A stretch of DNA of 64,000 nt from Planomonospora sp. ID82291 (lineage in GTDB: Bacteria > Actinomycetota > Actinomycetes > Streptosporangiales > Streptosporangiaceae). The notes beneath the pieces were generated by a model that was not told where the DNA came from, made no database searches, and saw nothing but the letters and a program-made list of their open reading frames with translations. The stretch covers positions 372,001 through 436,000 of the forward strand of contig NZ_JABTEX010000001.1 in NCBI RefSeq assembly GCF_015711645.1, written 5' to 3'. Positions 1-8,935 of the stretch are shown here, piece after piece; the first letter of the stretch is position 1; every line of letters begins with the position of its first letter. A program made the position numbers and the translations under genes.

Positions 1-423
<423 letters not shown>

Positions 424-478
424 CAGTGAGGATGCGGGGGAACGCCGCCCGTGGAGGGCCGCTCTCCTTGCCCTCCGC

Positions 479-513
479 TTGACAGATACACAAATTTGAA
501 TAAAAACTTGAGT
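479..513 (+). promoter_or_regulatory. Promoter and probable PadR operator, leaderless transcript
   Basis: TTGACA at 479-484 is a consensus -35 box. An AT-rich stretch follows, with a -10-like TAAAAA at 501-506, 16 bp away. This places the start of transcription at or just before the ATG at 514. There is no ribosome binding site, so the message is probably leaderless. The AT-rich core contains two direct TTGA-type half-sites (TTTGAATAAAAACTTGAG), which suits autorepression by the PadR protein encoded next. Confidence 0.5.
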
Positions 514-1044
514 ATGTCCTCCACTCGTGTTCTCCTTCTCGGTGTGCTCCTCGACGGACCCCTGCACGGCTACGAGGTACGGCGCCGCCTGGAGATGTGG
601 GGCGCCGACGCCTGGGCCAACGTGGCCTACGGCTCGATCTACCACGGCCTCGGCAAGATGGCGGACGAAGGCCTCCTGCACCGCGTGGAGGAGGGGAAGG
701 GCGGCAGGACGCTCTACGAGATCACCGAGGCGGGCCGGGCGGAGTTCCTGGCGCGGCTGATGAGCCACTGGTGGGAGATCAAGCCCATCGTGGACCCCTT
801 CCAGGTCGCGCTGACCTTCATGGACCGCCTCTCCCCCGCCGACCTGACCGCCGCGATGAAGGCGAGGGCGGTGCAGCTGCGGGCCGCGATCGAGATGCTC
901 GGGCGGGCGATCGAGGCCAAGCGCGGCCACGGGGCGCCCCGGCACATCGACGAGACCCTCCGCCTCAACGCGGCCCAGCTCCAGGCCCAGCTGACCTGGA
1001 TCGAGGACGCCGTCGGCAGGGTCGGCCGCGGCGAACTCCCCTGA
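514..1044 (+). CDS. PadR family transcriptional repressor
   Basis: The 176-residue protein has a winged-helix PadR domain at about residues 1-80 (start MSSTRVLLLGVLLDGPLHGY, then the recognition part with SIYHGLGKMADEGLL) and a C-terminal Vir-like helical dimerisation domain. A GTG 63 bp upstream is in frame, but the ATG at 514 matches the family N-terminus and lies exactly where the upstream promoter should start transcription. It sits 148 bp before a DrrAB-type exporter on the same strand. PadR proteins commonly repress such drug-efflux operons together with themselves, so it is probably the ligand-released repressor of drrAB. Confidence 0.85.
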   Translation: MSSTRVLLLGVLLDGPLHGYEVRRRLEMWGADAWANVAYGSIYHGLGKMADEGLLHRVEEGKGGRTLYEITEAGRAEFLARLMSHWWEIKPIVDPFQVALTFMDRLSPADLTAAMKARAVQLRAAIEMLGRAIEAKRGHGAPRHIDETLRLNAAQLQAQLTWIEDAVGRVGRGELP

Positions 1045-1192
1045 GGGCCCGCGGGAGCAGACGGGGAGCCCTCCGGGGTCGCCCCTTCCGTACGGCCCCG
1101 CCCGGCGCGTCCGGAGCACACCTGAGAAAACCGGTTGCCCCTCCCCCCGTGAGAGGCACCATGCTCGGCATCCCACCGTGAACGGAGACCAG

Positions 1193-2152
1193 ATGATCAT
1201 CGAAGCGCACGACCTGCGCAAGACCTTCGTCGCCAGACGCGGGCGCGGCAGGACGGAGGAGGTCGAGGCCGTGCGCGGCATCGACCTGTCCGTCGGCGAA
1301 GGCGAGATCTTCGCCTGCCTCGGTCCCAACGGCGCGGGCAAGACCACCACGGTCCGCATGCTCGCCACCTTCACCGTGCCCACCTCGGGCACCGCGCGGG
1401 TGGCCGGGTTCGACGTGGTGAAGGAGGCCGCCAAGGTCCGGGAGAAGATCGGCTACGTCGGCCAGGCCGGCGGGATCGACGACAACGCCCCCGGCCGCGC
1501 GAGCCTCGTCATGGCCGCGCGGATCGCCGGGCTCTCCCGCGCGCAGGCCCTGGCCCGCGCCGACGAGCTGATGGCCGCCTTCAGCCTGGCCGAGATCGCC
1601 GACCGGCCGGTCAAGACCCTCTCCGGCGGACAGAAGCGGCGCTTCAGCCTGGCCATCGGGCTGGTCAACCGGCCGCCGCTGGTCTTCCTGGACGAGCCCA
1701 CCACCGGCCTCGACCCGCAGAACCGCGCCAACCTCTGGGACGAGATCCGCGCGCTGCGCGACCAGGGCACCAGCGTCCTGCTGACCACCCACTACCTGGA
1801 CGAGGCCGACGCGCTCTGCGACCGCCTGGTCATCGTCGACCACGGCCGGATCGTCGCCGAGGGCACCGCGGCCGAGCTCAAGAAGGAGGTCGCCGGCGAC
1901 GTCGTCACCCTCCGGCTCGACGACCTGGCCGCGGCCCGCGCCCTGCTGGACGCCGAGCCGTACATCAAGGAGACCCAGGAGGAGGGCGGGTCCCTGCGGG
2001 CCTACCTCGACGACGGCGAGCACAACCTGCCGGCGCTGCTGCGCGCCCTGGAGGCCGGCGGTCTGGCCATCCGGTCCATCGCCCTCGACCGGGCCACGCT
2101 CGACGACGTCTTCCTGAAGCACACCGGCCGCTCCCTGCGCGACGCCGCCTGA
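1193..2152 (+). CDS. ABC exporter ATP-binding protein, DrrA type
   Basis: The 319-residue ATPase powers export together with the permease that follows. Walker A is GPNGAGKT at residues 44-51, the signature LSGGQ is at 144-148 and Walker B LVFLDEP is at 164-170, followed by TTGLDPQNR, a run typical of the DrrA daunorubicin-resistance family. About 100 extra C-terminal residues match the DrrA regulatory tail. The ATG at 1193 is preceded by GGAGA with a 5-nt gap and is preferred over an in-frame GTG at 1178 that lacks a ribosome site. The exporter substrate is unknown; no antibiotic cluster is visible nearby. Confidence 0.9.
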   Translation: MIIEAHDLRKTFVARRGRGRTEEVEAVRGIDLSVGEGEIFACLGPNGAGKTTTVRMLATFTVPTSGTARVAGFDVVKEAAKVREKIGYVGQAGGIDDNAPGRASLVMAARIAGLSRAQALARADELMAAFSLAEIADRPVKTLSGGQKRRFSLAIGLVNRPPLVFLDEPTTGLDPQNRANLWDEIRALRDQGTSVLLTTHYLDEADALCDRLVIVDHGRIVAEGTAAELKKEVAGDVVTLRLDDLAAARALLDAEPYIKETQEEGGSLRAYLDDGEHNLPALLRALEAGGLAIRSIALDRATLDDVFLKHTGRSLRDAA

Positions 2153-2174
2153 CCCCGAGAGGAACGACCCCCCG

Positions 2175-2924
2175 ATGTTCCGCCACACCATGCTGTTCCT
2201 GGGCCACGAGCTCGGGACCCTCCGCCGCAACCCGGCCTGGCCCATCCTCGGCATCATGCAGCCCGTCCTGTACCTGCTGCTGTTCGCCCCGCTGCTGACC
2301 AGCATCACCCCGAACGGCACGCTGGAGGAGGCGCTGGTCGTGTTCACCCCGGCCGCGCTGATGATGATCGCCCTGTTCGGGTCGATGTTCGCCGGGTTCG
2401 GCATGATCAACGAGACCCGCAACGGGGTGCTGGAGCGGCTCGCCGTCAGCCAGGCCTGGCGGCCCGCGATCATCCTCGGCCGGGTGGCCAAGGACATGAT
2501 CATGCTGGTCCTGCAGTCACTGGTCATCCTGGGCGTGGCCGCGCTGATGGGCCTGCGGATCGGCCTGCCCGCGATCGGCCTCATGCTGCTGCTCATGGCG
2601 GTGACCGGCCTGTTCGCCGCCAACCTGTCGTACGGCCTGGCGCTCGCGGTGCGCGACGAGAACGGTATGTCGCAGATCGTGCAGTTCTTCCTGCTCCCGC
2701 TGATGCTGCTGTCCGGCCTGATGCTGCCGATGTCGGTCGCCCCCGACTGGATGCAGACCGCGGCGCGGTTCAACCCGCTCTACCACGCGGTCGAGGCCGG
2801 CCGTGCCATGTTCGCCGGGGACTACTCCGACACCACCATCCCGATCGCCTTCGGCCTCTTCCTGGTCCTGGGCGTGCTCACCCTGACCTGGTCGGTCCGC
2901 TCCCTGCGGAAGCTGGCCGGCTGA
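2175..2924 (+). CDS. ABC-2 type permease, DrrB type
   Basis: This 249-residue membrane protein has six predicted hydrophobic segments and the ABC-2 permease layout (an EL..L.RNPAW opening, then long hydrophobic stretches). The NETRNGVLERLAVS stretch in the first cytoplasmic loop is characteristic of DrrB-like permeases. It begins 22 bp after the ATPase and forms the membrane half of that exporter. With padR it makes a three-gene unit for efflux of a hydrophobic compound. A GC-rich hairpin follows the gene, before the convergent RpiR gene. Confidence 0.88.
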   Translation: MFRHTMLFLGHELGTLRRNPAWPILGIMQPVLYLLLFAPLLTSITPNGTLEEALVVFTPAALMMIALFGSMFAGFGMINETRNGVLERLAVSQAWRPAIILGRVAKDMIMLVLQSLVILGVAALMGLRIGLPAIGLMLLLMAVTGLFAANLSYGLALAVRDENGMSQIVQFFLLPLMLLSGLMLPMSVAPDWMQTAARFNPLYHAVEAGRAMFAGDYSDTTIPIAFGLFLVLGVLTLTWSVRSLRKLAG

Positions 2925-2952
2925 CCCCCCTCCCGGCGGCCTGACCCGGCCG

Positions 2953-2997
2953 GTCCGCCCCGCTCCCGACGGTCGTTCCGAGGGCGGCGGGGCGGAC
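2953..2997. terminator. Convergent hairpin terminator candidate
   Basis: GTCCGCCCCGC at 2953-2963 pairs with GCGGGGCGGAC at 2987-2997, an 11-bp stem with a 23-nt loop. It lies between the ends of two convergent genes and could end transcription from both sides. There is no T-run, which is common for actinomycete terminators. Confidence 0.45.
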
Positions 2998-3038
2998 ACC
3001 CGGCCGCCGCCCGGGAACCGGACGCGCCCGCCCGGGGG

Positions 3039-3950
3039 TCAGCAGACGAAGACCCCCGCCTGGTCGGTCATGCGCTCGTACTCCTCCAGCCGGGCCTGGG
3101 TGCGCAGCGGCGCCGCGTCCGCCATGGCCTCCACCAGCACCATGGCCAGGGCGAGCGGCGCCGCGTGCGAGTCGAACACCAGCCGCTCGCCCACCGGCGC
3201 GGCCAGGACCACGTCCGCCTCGAACGGCGCGTCCGGCCGGTCGGTGATCACGGCCGTCCGCAGGCCGAGCCCGCGGGCGTCCGCCAGCGCCCGCACGGCC
3301 TCGGCCGGGTAGCGCGGCAGCACCACCGCGAGCAGCCAGGCCGCCCCCGCCCGGCGGGCGGCGTGCAGCCCGTCGGCCAGCTCCGACCCGCCGTGGACCA
3401 GCAGCCGCACGTCCGGGTGGATCCGGCGGGCGTAGTAGGCGAACGTGGTGGCCAGGCCGCTGGAGACGCGCAGCCCCAGCACCGGCAGCGGCTCGCACCC
3501 GGCCAGCACGGCGCCCAGCTCCGTGACGGCCGACGGGTCGGCCAGCCCCTCCCGGATCGCCCGGAGGTTGCCGACCTCCGCGTCGATCGCGGCCTGCAGG
3601 CCGTTGCGCGGGGCGCCCCCGGCCCGGCTCCCTCCGCCGCCGGAGGAGACCCCGGAGGAGTCCCCGGAGGGGGCGCCGTCGGGGGAAGCGGAGCCCGGGA
3701 GGGGTCCGCCCGTGCCGTTCCCGCCGACGACGAGGGGGCGCAGCGCCTGCCGGAGCTCGGGGTAGCCGGCGAAGCCGAGCGCGGCGGCGAACCTGGTCAC
3801 CGACGGCTGGCTCACCCCGGCCCGGTCCGCCAGCTCCACACTCGACAGGAAGATCGCCTCCGCGAGGTGGCCGTCCAGGTAGCGTGCGATCCGCCGCTGC
3901 GCCGGCGAGAGCCTCCGGCCCTCCAGAAGTCGATCGAGTCCGTCGCCCAC
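3039..3950 (-). CDS. MurR/RpiR family regulator next to hutU
   Basis: The 303-residue protein has an N-terminal RpiR helix-turn-helix (about residues 15-75, LSSVELADRAGVSQPSVTRF) and a C-terminal SIS-type ligand domain (about 125-270). Between them lies a Gly/Ser/Pro-rich linker (about 78-110) that is longer than usual. Most RpiR proteins sense phosphosugars; those beside hut genes are inferred to sense a histidine-pathway compound. It lies 66 bp downstream of urocanate hydratase on the same strand, probably in one transcript. The inverted repeat upstream of hutU is the natural candidate operator. The C-terminus (VFVC) is short but the fold looks complete. Confidence 0.8.
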   Translation of the reverse strand: MGDGLDRLLEGRRLSPAQRRIARYLDGHLAEAIFLSSVELADRAGVSQPSVTRFAAALGFAGYPELRQALRPLVVGGNGTGGPLPGSASPDGAPSGDSSGVSSGGGGSRAGGAPRNGLQAAIDAEVGNLRAIREGLADPSAVTELGAVLAGCEPLPVLGLRVSSGLATTFAYYARRIHPDVRLLVHGGSELADGLHAARRAGAAWLLAVVLPRYPAEAVRALADARGLGLRTAVITDRPDAPFEADVVLAAPVGERLVFDSHAAPLALAMVLVEAMADAAPLRTQARLEEYERMTDQAGVFVC

Positions 3951-4016
3951 GCCCCCTCCAACCGGCCGGATCCCGCGGCCATTCCCCGGGTTCCCCGTGT
4001 CCCCTCGGCGCCGCCG

Positions 4017-5687
4017 TCAGTCCCGGGCCGACGACGGCTCGCGCATCGGCACCCGGACGCCGCGCTCGTCCGCGACCGCGGCGGCCTCCTCGTAACCGGC
4101 GTCGACGTGGCGGATCACGCCCGTGCCCGGGTCGTTGACCAGGACCCGGCGGAGCTTCTCCGCGCCGAGCGCCGTGCCGTCGGCGACGGTGACCTGGCCG
4201 GCGTGGACCGACCGGCCGATGCCGACGCCGCCGCCGTGGTGGATGGAGACCCAGGCGGCCCCCGAGGCCACGTTGAGCATGGCGTTCAGCAGCGGCCAGT
4301 CGGCGATCGCGTCGGAGCCGTCGAGCATCGCCTCGGTCTCGCGGTACGGGCTCGCCACGGAGCCGCAGTCCAGGTGGTCGCGGCCGATCACCAGCGGGGC
4401 CTCGATCTCGCCGGAGGCCACCATGTCGTTGAACCGCTCCCCGGCCAGGTGGCGCTCGCCGTACCCGAGCCAGCAGATGCGGGCGGGCAGCCCCTGGAAG
4501 CGCACCCGCTCCCCGGCCATCCGGATCCAGCGGGCCAGCGGCTCGTTGTCGGGGAACAGCTCCAGGATCGCCCGGTCGGTCCTGGCGATGTCCGCCGGGT
4601 TCCCCGACAGCGCGGCCCAGCGGAACGGGCCCTTGCCCTCGCAGAACAGCGGCCGGATGTAGGCCGGCACGAAGCCGGGGAAATCGAACGCGCGGCCGTA
4701 CCCCGCCAGCTTCGCCTCGCCGCGGATCGAGTTGCCGTAGTCGAAGACCTCGGCGCCCGCGTCGGCGAAGCCGACCATGGCCTCCACGTGCCGGGCCATC
4801 GACTCGCGCGCCCGCGCGGTGAAGGCGGCCGGGTCCTTGTCCCGCTCGGCGGCCATGTCGGCGAAGGCCACGCCGAGCGGCAGGTACATCAGCGGGTCGT
4901 GGGCCGACGTCTGGTCGGTGACGACGTCGATCTCGGCGCCCCGGCGGAGCAGCTCGGGCACGGCCTCGGCGGCGTTGGCCTCGGCGCCGATGCTGAGCGG
5001 GCGCCGCTGGTCGCGGGCCTCGTAGGCGAGCCGGAGCGCCTCGTCGAGGTCGGCGGCGCGCACGTCGAGGTAGCGGTGCTCGATCCGCCGCTCGATGCTG
5101 CGCGGGTCGCAGTCGACGCAGATCGCCACGCCGCCGTTCATGGTGACGGCCAGCGGCTGGGCGCCGCCCATGCCGCCGAGCCCGGCGGTCAGCGTGATCG
5201 TCCCGGTCAGGGAACCGCCGAACCGCTTGGCGGCCACGGCGGCGAAGGTCTCGTAGGTGCCCTGCAGGATGCCCTGGGTGCCGATGTAGATCCATGACCC
5301 GGCGGTCATCTGCCCGTACATGGTCAGGCCCGCGGCCTCCAGGCGGCGGAACTCCTCCCAGTTCGCCCAGTCGGGCACCAGGTTGGAGTTGGCGATGAGC
5401 ACCCGGGGCGCCCACTCGTGGGTGCGGAAGACGCCGACCGGGCGGCCGGACTGCACCAGCAGCGTCTCGTCGCCCTCCAGGGTGGTGAGCGTGCGGGCGA
5501 TCGCGTCGAAAGAGCGCCAGTCGCGGGCCGCCCTGCCCGAGCCGCCGTAGACGACGAGCTGCTCCGGATGCTCGGCCACCTCGGGGTCCAGGTTGTTCTG
5601 GAGCATGCGCAGCGCCGCCTCCTGCGGCCACCCCCTGGCGGTGAGCGTGGTGCCGCGCGGCGCGCGGACGGTCCGGCTGCCGGTCAT
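4017..5687 (-). CDS. hutU: Urocanate hydratase
   Basis: The 556-residue length is normal for urocanate hydratase, the second enzyme of histidine breakdown. It uses tightly bound NAD to convert urocanate to imidazolonepropionate in the cytoplasm. The protein shows [11 protein letters not shown] near the start, the [20 protein letters not shown] block, the NAD-binding [13 protein letters not shown] run, and near the C-terminus [19 protein letters not shown]. An in-frame codon 180 bp upstream would give a non-family leader. The ATG at 5687 has GGGAGG ahead of it and gives the standard N-terminus. No hutH, hutI or hutG is in the window, so the pathway is split over the genome. The RpiR gene follows and a perfect inverted repeat lies just upstream. 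Confidence 0.96.
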   Translation of the reverse strand: MTGSRTVRAPRGTTLTARGWPQEAALRMLQNNLDPEVAEHPEQLVVYGGSGRAARDWRSFDAIARTLTTLEGDETLLVQSGRPVGVFRTHEWAPRVLIANSNLVPDWANWEEFRRLEAAGLTMYGQMTAGSWIYIGTQGILQGTYETFAAVAAKRFGGSLTGTITLTAGLGGMGGAQPLAVTMNGGVAICVDCDPRSIERRIEHRYLDVRAADLDEALRLAYEARDQRRPLSIGAEANAAEAVPELLRRGAEIDVVTDQTSAHDPLMYLPLGVAFADMAAERDKDPAAFTARARESMARHVEAMVGFADAGAEVFDYGNSIRGEAKLAGYGRAFDFPGFVPAYIRPLFCEGKGPFRWAALSGNPADIARTDRAILELFPDNEPLARWIRMAGERVRFQGLPARICWLGYGERHLAGERFNDMVASGEIEAPLVIGRDHLDCGSVASPYRETEAMLDGSDAIADWPLLNAMLNVASGAAWVSIHHGGGVGIGRSVHAGQVTVADGTALGAEKLRRVLVNDPGTGVIRHVDAGYEEAAAVADERGVRVPMREPSSARD

Positions 5688-5707
5688 GGCCGAGCCTCCC
5701 TCATGGC

Positions 5708-5725
5708 ATGAATGAACGCATTCAT
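5708..5725. promoter_or_regulatory. Operator-like perfect inverted repeat upstream of hutU
   Basis: ATGAATG at 5708-5714 and CATTCAT at 5719-5725 form a perfect 7-bp inverted repeat with a 4-bp spacer. It is centred about 30 bp upstream of the hutU start codon, in an AT-rich pocket. On the minus strand a TTGACC box lies upstream, and a -10-like TATGAA overlaps the repeat. A repressor bound here would block the hutU promoter. The linked RpiR protein is the likely but unproven binder. Confidence 0.6.
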
Positions 5726-5799
5726 ATTTGTCACTCACCGGCCACGGGTCAACCCGGGGGCCGCGGGTCGACCGGCCGCGGATCGACCCGGGAAAGGAA

Positions 5800-5828
5800 G
5801 CACCCCGGGGAGGGACTCCCCGGGGTGC
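5800..5828 (-). terminator. Rho-independent-like terminator after the ABC transporter gene
   Basis: GCACCCCGGGGA (5800-5811) and TCCCCGGGGTGC (5817-5828) form a perfect 12-bp stem with a 5-nt loop. On the minus strand the stem is followed by TTCCTTTCC, a weak pyrimidine tail. This is where transcripts of the large ABC transporter gene should end before hutU. The rest of the 330-bp gap (5688-6018) holds the hut operator region and GGGTCGACC-like repeats but no gene. Confidence 0.65.
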
Positions 5829-6018
5829 CTTCTCACTGCCGGCCACCGTCCCGGACCCGCCCCGCACGGACGGGCCCGGGGGATCGGCGCGGCGGGCGCC
5901 CGCGGGCGCCCTGAACGGAGGAGAGACTCCGTAGGAGGCGGGATGCCCGACCTCACCCGAAAAAACCGACTTTTAGCACTATTTTCCCAAGTCAGGCCCC
6001 ATCAGGGCCGAGGCTTTG

Positions 6019-8139
6019 TCAGGAGTCTACGGAGACGGCCTCCTTGCCGCCCTCCCCGCCGGGTACGGCCGCGCCCTCCACGGCGACGTCTCCAGCGGCG
6101 GACACGGCCGCGCCCTCGGTGACGTCCTCGGTGACGTCCTCGGTGACGTCCTGGGTGACGTCCTCGGTGAGGTCCTCGGCGGCGACCAGGAACTGGGTCG
6201 CCGCGAGCTCCCGGTACAGGGCGTCCCCGGCGAGCAGTTCCTCGTGCGTGCCGGCGGCCCTGACCCGGCCCGCCTCCATCACCACGATCCGCTCGGCGCG
6301 GGTCACCGTCGACAGCCGGTGCGCGATCACCAGCACGGTCGTCTCCCGCGCGACCTCGGCGATCACCTCCCGCAGGCGCAGCTCGTTGACCGCGTCGAGC
6401 TGGGAGGTGGCCTCGTCCAGCAGGAGCAGCCGGGGGCGGCGCAGCAGCGCCCGCGCGATGGCCACCCGCTGGCGCTCCCCTCCGGAGAGCATGACGCCGC
6501 GGTGGCCCACCCTGGTCTCCAGCCCCTCGGGGAACCGGGCGACCAGGTCCTCCAGGCGGGTCAGCCCGAGCACCCGGCGCAGCTCCGCCTCCGTCACGTC
6601 CGGGGCGGCGAAGACGAGGTTCTCCCGGAGCGTGCCGTCCAGCACCGGCGCGTCCTGCTCCACATAGCCCAGCGCGGCCCGCAGTTCGGCCAGCGGCCAC
6701 TGCCGGACGTCGCGGCCGTCGACGGCGATCGTCCCGGCCCGGTGGTCGTAGAACCGCTCCAGCAGGGCGAACACGGTGGACTTGCCCGCCCCCGACGGAC
6801 CGACCAGCGCGGTCATCCCGCCCGCCGGGACCTCGAAGGACACGTCGTGGTGGACCACCGGGCGGTCGTCGCCGTAGCGGAAGGCCACGTTCTCGAACAC
6901 CACCCCGGCGGGCGCCGTCCGCCCGCCCGGCTCTGCGGCGGACCCGGCGGCGGACCCGGCCGCGGGGCGGGCCGCTCCTGCGGGAGCCGCACCGGTCCCC
7001 GGGCCCGCGCCCGCCTCCGCGTCCCGGGGCTCCCGGGGCGCGGCCGGCTCCTCGACGGGGAGCTCCTCGACCTCCCGGATCCGGCGCACCGCCGCCAGGC
7101 CGCCCTGCACCTGGGTGGCCCCCTGGACGAGCTGGCCGACCGGCGCGACCAGGTAGAACAGGTAGAGCAGGAAGGCGATCAGCGACGACACCTCCAGCGC
7201 GCCGGAGGCGACCCGCGCCCCGCCGATGCCGAGCACCGCGACGAAGGCCAGCTGCGCGGCGACCCACGCGGAGATGCCCGCCATCGAGGTCCACCAGGCG
7301 ACCGCGACGCCCCGGTCCCGGGCCTCGCGGGCCGCCTCCCCCACCGCCGCGATCTCCCGGTCCTCGGCGCCGCTGGCCTTGACCGTGCGGAACGCCTGCA
7401 GCACCCGGTCGAGCACCGCGCCCATCTCCCCCACCGAGGCCTGCGCCTCGACCGAGGCCCGCTGGATGCGCGGCATGACCAGTCCCACCAGCCCGCCCAC
7501 CAGGACCAGGATCACCAGCGTGACCAGCAGCAGGAACCCGTCCATCAGCGCCATCATCACGATCGCGCCCACCAGCATGAACACCGCGCTGACCGACTCG
7601 ACGATCCCGTCGGTGAACACCGCGCGCAGCAGGGTGGTGTCGGAGGTGACCCGGGAGAGCAGGTCGCCCGGCTTGAGCCGGTCCACCTCGGAGACCCGCA
7701 GCCGGAGCATCCGGTCCACCAGGTTGCGCCGGGCGGAGAAGACGATGCCCTCGCCCATGCGCTCCAGCACGTACCTGCCGAACGCGCCGATGACCGCGCC
7801 CAGCAGCACCGCGGCCGTCAGCCCGACCACCGGCCCGGCCAGGGACCTCTGCTCGCCGAACGCGTCGATCACCGTCTTGGCCAGCAGCGGCATCGCCAGC
7901 CCGGCCAGCGAGCTGACCAGGCTGAGCACCCCGCCGAACGCGAGCACCCCCCGGTACGGCCGGACGTAGCCCAGCAGCAGCCGCCACGACCCGGTCCGCC
8001 CGGCCCCGCCGACCGGCACGGCCTTCCCTCCTGCTCCGGGCTCCCCGGTCCTCTTGGTCTCCTCGGTCTCGGCCACCCTCATCCCTTCCGCACCGGCGTG
8101 GCCGGCCTCCGGCCGCCGCCCTTCCTGTCTACCGCGCAT
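6019..8139 (-). CDS. ABC half-transporter, fused membrane and ATPase domains
   Basis: The 706-residue protein has an N-terminal six-helix exporter domain and a C-terminal ATPase, the arrangement of multidrug/lipid ABC exporters that work as dimers. Walker A GPSGAGKST is near residue 445, the signature LSGGERQRV near 550, Walker B LLLLDEATSQLD near 570 and the switch AHRLS near 605. An Ala/Pro-rich linker separates the two halves. The start at 8139 has GGGGAG with a 5-nt gap; longer in-frame starts up to 8241 run into the operator region. The C-terminus carries an odd run of acidic VTED repeats. Paired inverted repeats upstream suggest repression, but no regulator gene is adjacent. Confidence 0.88.
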   Translation of the reverse strand: MRGRQEGRRPEAGHAGAEGMRVAETEETKRTGEPGAGGKAVPVGGAGRTGSWRLLLGYVRPYRGVLAFGGVLSLVSSLAGLAMPLLAKTVIDAFGEQRSLAGPVVGLTAAVLLGAVIGAFGRYVLERMGEGIVFSARRNLVDRMLRLRVSEVDRLKPGDLLSRVTSDTTLLRAVFTDGIVESVSAVFMLVGAIVMMALMDGFLLLVTLVILVLVGGLVGLVMPRIQRASVEAQASVGEMGAVLDRVLQAFRTVKASGAEDREIAAVGEAAREARDRGVAVAWWTSMAGISAWVAAQLAFVAVLGIGGARVASGALEVSSLIAFLLYLFYLVAPVGQLVQGATQVQGGLAAVRRIREVEELPVEEPAAPREPRDAEAGAGPGTGAAPAGAARPAAGSAAGSAAEPGGRTAPAGVVFENVAFRYGDDRPVVHHDVSFEVPAGGMTALVGPSGAGKSTVFALLERFYDHRAGTIAVDGRDVRQWPLAELRAALGYVEQDAPVLDGTLRENLVFAAPDVTEAELRRVLGLTRLEDLVARFPEGLETRVGHRGVMLSGGERQRVAIARALLRRPRLLLLDEATSQLDAVNELRLREVIAEVARETTVLVIAHRLSTVTRAERIVVMEAGRVRAAGTHEELLAGDALYRELAATQFLVAAEDLTEDVTQDVTEDVTEDVTEGAAVSAAGDVAVEGAAVPGGEGGKEAVSVDS
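6115..6180 (-). repeat. 12-bp tandem repeat coding for VTED units
   Basis: About five copies of a 12-bp unit (gtgacgtcctcg on the plus strand) lie in frame near the 3' end of the ABC transporter gene. They encode repeated Val-Thr-Glu-Asp. The unit is a multiple of three, so copy number can change without a frameshift. The tail follows the ATPase domain and is likely a flexible acidic extension. Confidence 0.75.
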
Positions 8140-8208
8140 GCCGTCTCCCCGAGCGTTCCGCCCGTTTCCATAGACCAAAGTCGCCCTTCGCCAGCCAAAG
8201 GCGACACG

Positions 8209-8252
8209 GTCAACATAGGTTGACGGCACGAGCGGCGTCAACAGAGGTTGAC
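8209..8252. promoter_or_regulatory. Two near-identical tandem operators
   Basis: GTCAACATAGGTTGAC (8209-8224) and GTCAACAGAGGTTGAC (8237-8252) are 16-bp inverted repeats (GTCAAC-n4-GTTGAC) differing at one base, with centres 28 bp apart. They sit between the ABC transporter start (8139, minus) and the kinase-like pseudogene (8273, plus). The repeat form fits a dimeric winged-helix or TetR-type repressor binding cooperatively. The binder is not encoded next door. Confidence 0.65.
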
Positions 8253-8272
8253 GTGAATGGCAGACTCAGATC

Positions 8273-8922
8273 ATGTCGAACGCCGCACCGGACACCGCAC
8301 CGGACAGCCCGCCGGACTCCGCACCGGACACCGGGCCCATCATCGAGCCCATCACCGGACCGACCACCGGGCCGGACGCCGAAGCCCGCCTGGCGGCCCG
8401 GTTCGGGCCCGGAGTGCGCGGCTGGCTGGCCGCCCTGCCCGCGCTCGTCGAGCGGCTCGCCGCGCGGTGGGACCTGGAGGTCACCGGGGCCGTCCCGCAC
8501 GGGAGCACCTCGCGCACCTTCCGGGTACGGCGGGCGGACGGCTCGGCCGCCTTCCTCAAGCTGACCCCGGAACCGGAGATCTGCACCGCCGAGGCCCTCG
8601 CCCTGCGGGCCTGGGCGGGCAGAGCATGCGTCGTCCGGCTGATCGACGCCGACGAAGGGGCCGGAGCGCTGGCGGGGAGCGCGGCCTGGTCGTCATCGAC
8701 CCCCGCCCCAGCGTGGGCGATCCGGCCTTCGACGCCGTCGACTGGGTCCTCGGCGGCGGCGCGGCGCGCGCGCAGGAGACCGCCGCCCGGCTCGGCCTGG
8801 ACACCGGCCGCGTCCTGGCCTGGTGCAGGGCGCTGGCGGTCGCCGTCGCGGCGTCCCGGCTGGCCCGCGGCCGTCACGACACCGAGACCGCGCTCCTCCT
8901 GGACCTGGCCCAGGGCCGTTGA
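8273..8922 (+). pseudogene. Decayed streptomycin 6-kinase / hydroxyurea phosphotransferase-like gene
   Basis: The 5' part (frame of 8273) reads as the N-lobe of an aminoglycoside/hydroxyurea antibiotic kinase (GSTSRTFRVRRADGSAAFLK, then ALRAWAGRACVVRLIDAD). From about 8675 the C-terminal end continues in another frame (GLVVIDPRPSVGDPAFDAVD to the stop at 8922). The whole middle is missing, including the HGDLHPGN-like catalytic loop; about 216 codons remain against about 300 in intact family members. A 7-bp direct repeat GGAGCGC (8663-8669 and 8676-8682) flanks the junction, which suggests a slippage deletion. The product cannot be an active kinase. Confidence 0.75.
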
Positions 8923-8935
8923 AAGCCGTGCGGCG

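Noticed and set aside
514..2924. Edge of an antibiotic biosynthesis cluster because of DrrAB
   Set aside because: No biosynthetic enzymes lie next to it within the window; PadR-DrrAB units often stand alone.
2878..5631. Very long minus-strand reading frame over the hut region
   Set aside because: It is a shadow of hutU and the RpiR gene; the product is Arg/Gly/Pro-rich without domains, as expected from GC-rich DNA read out of frame.
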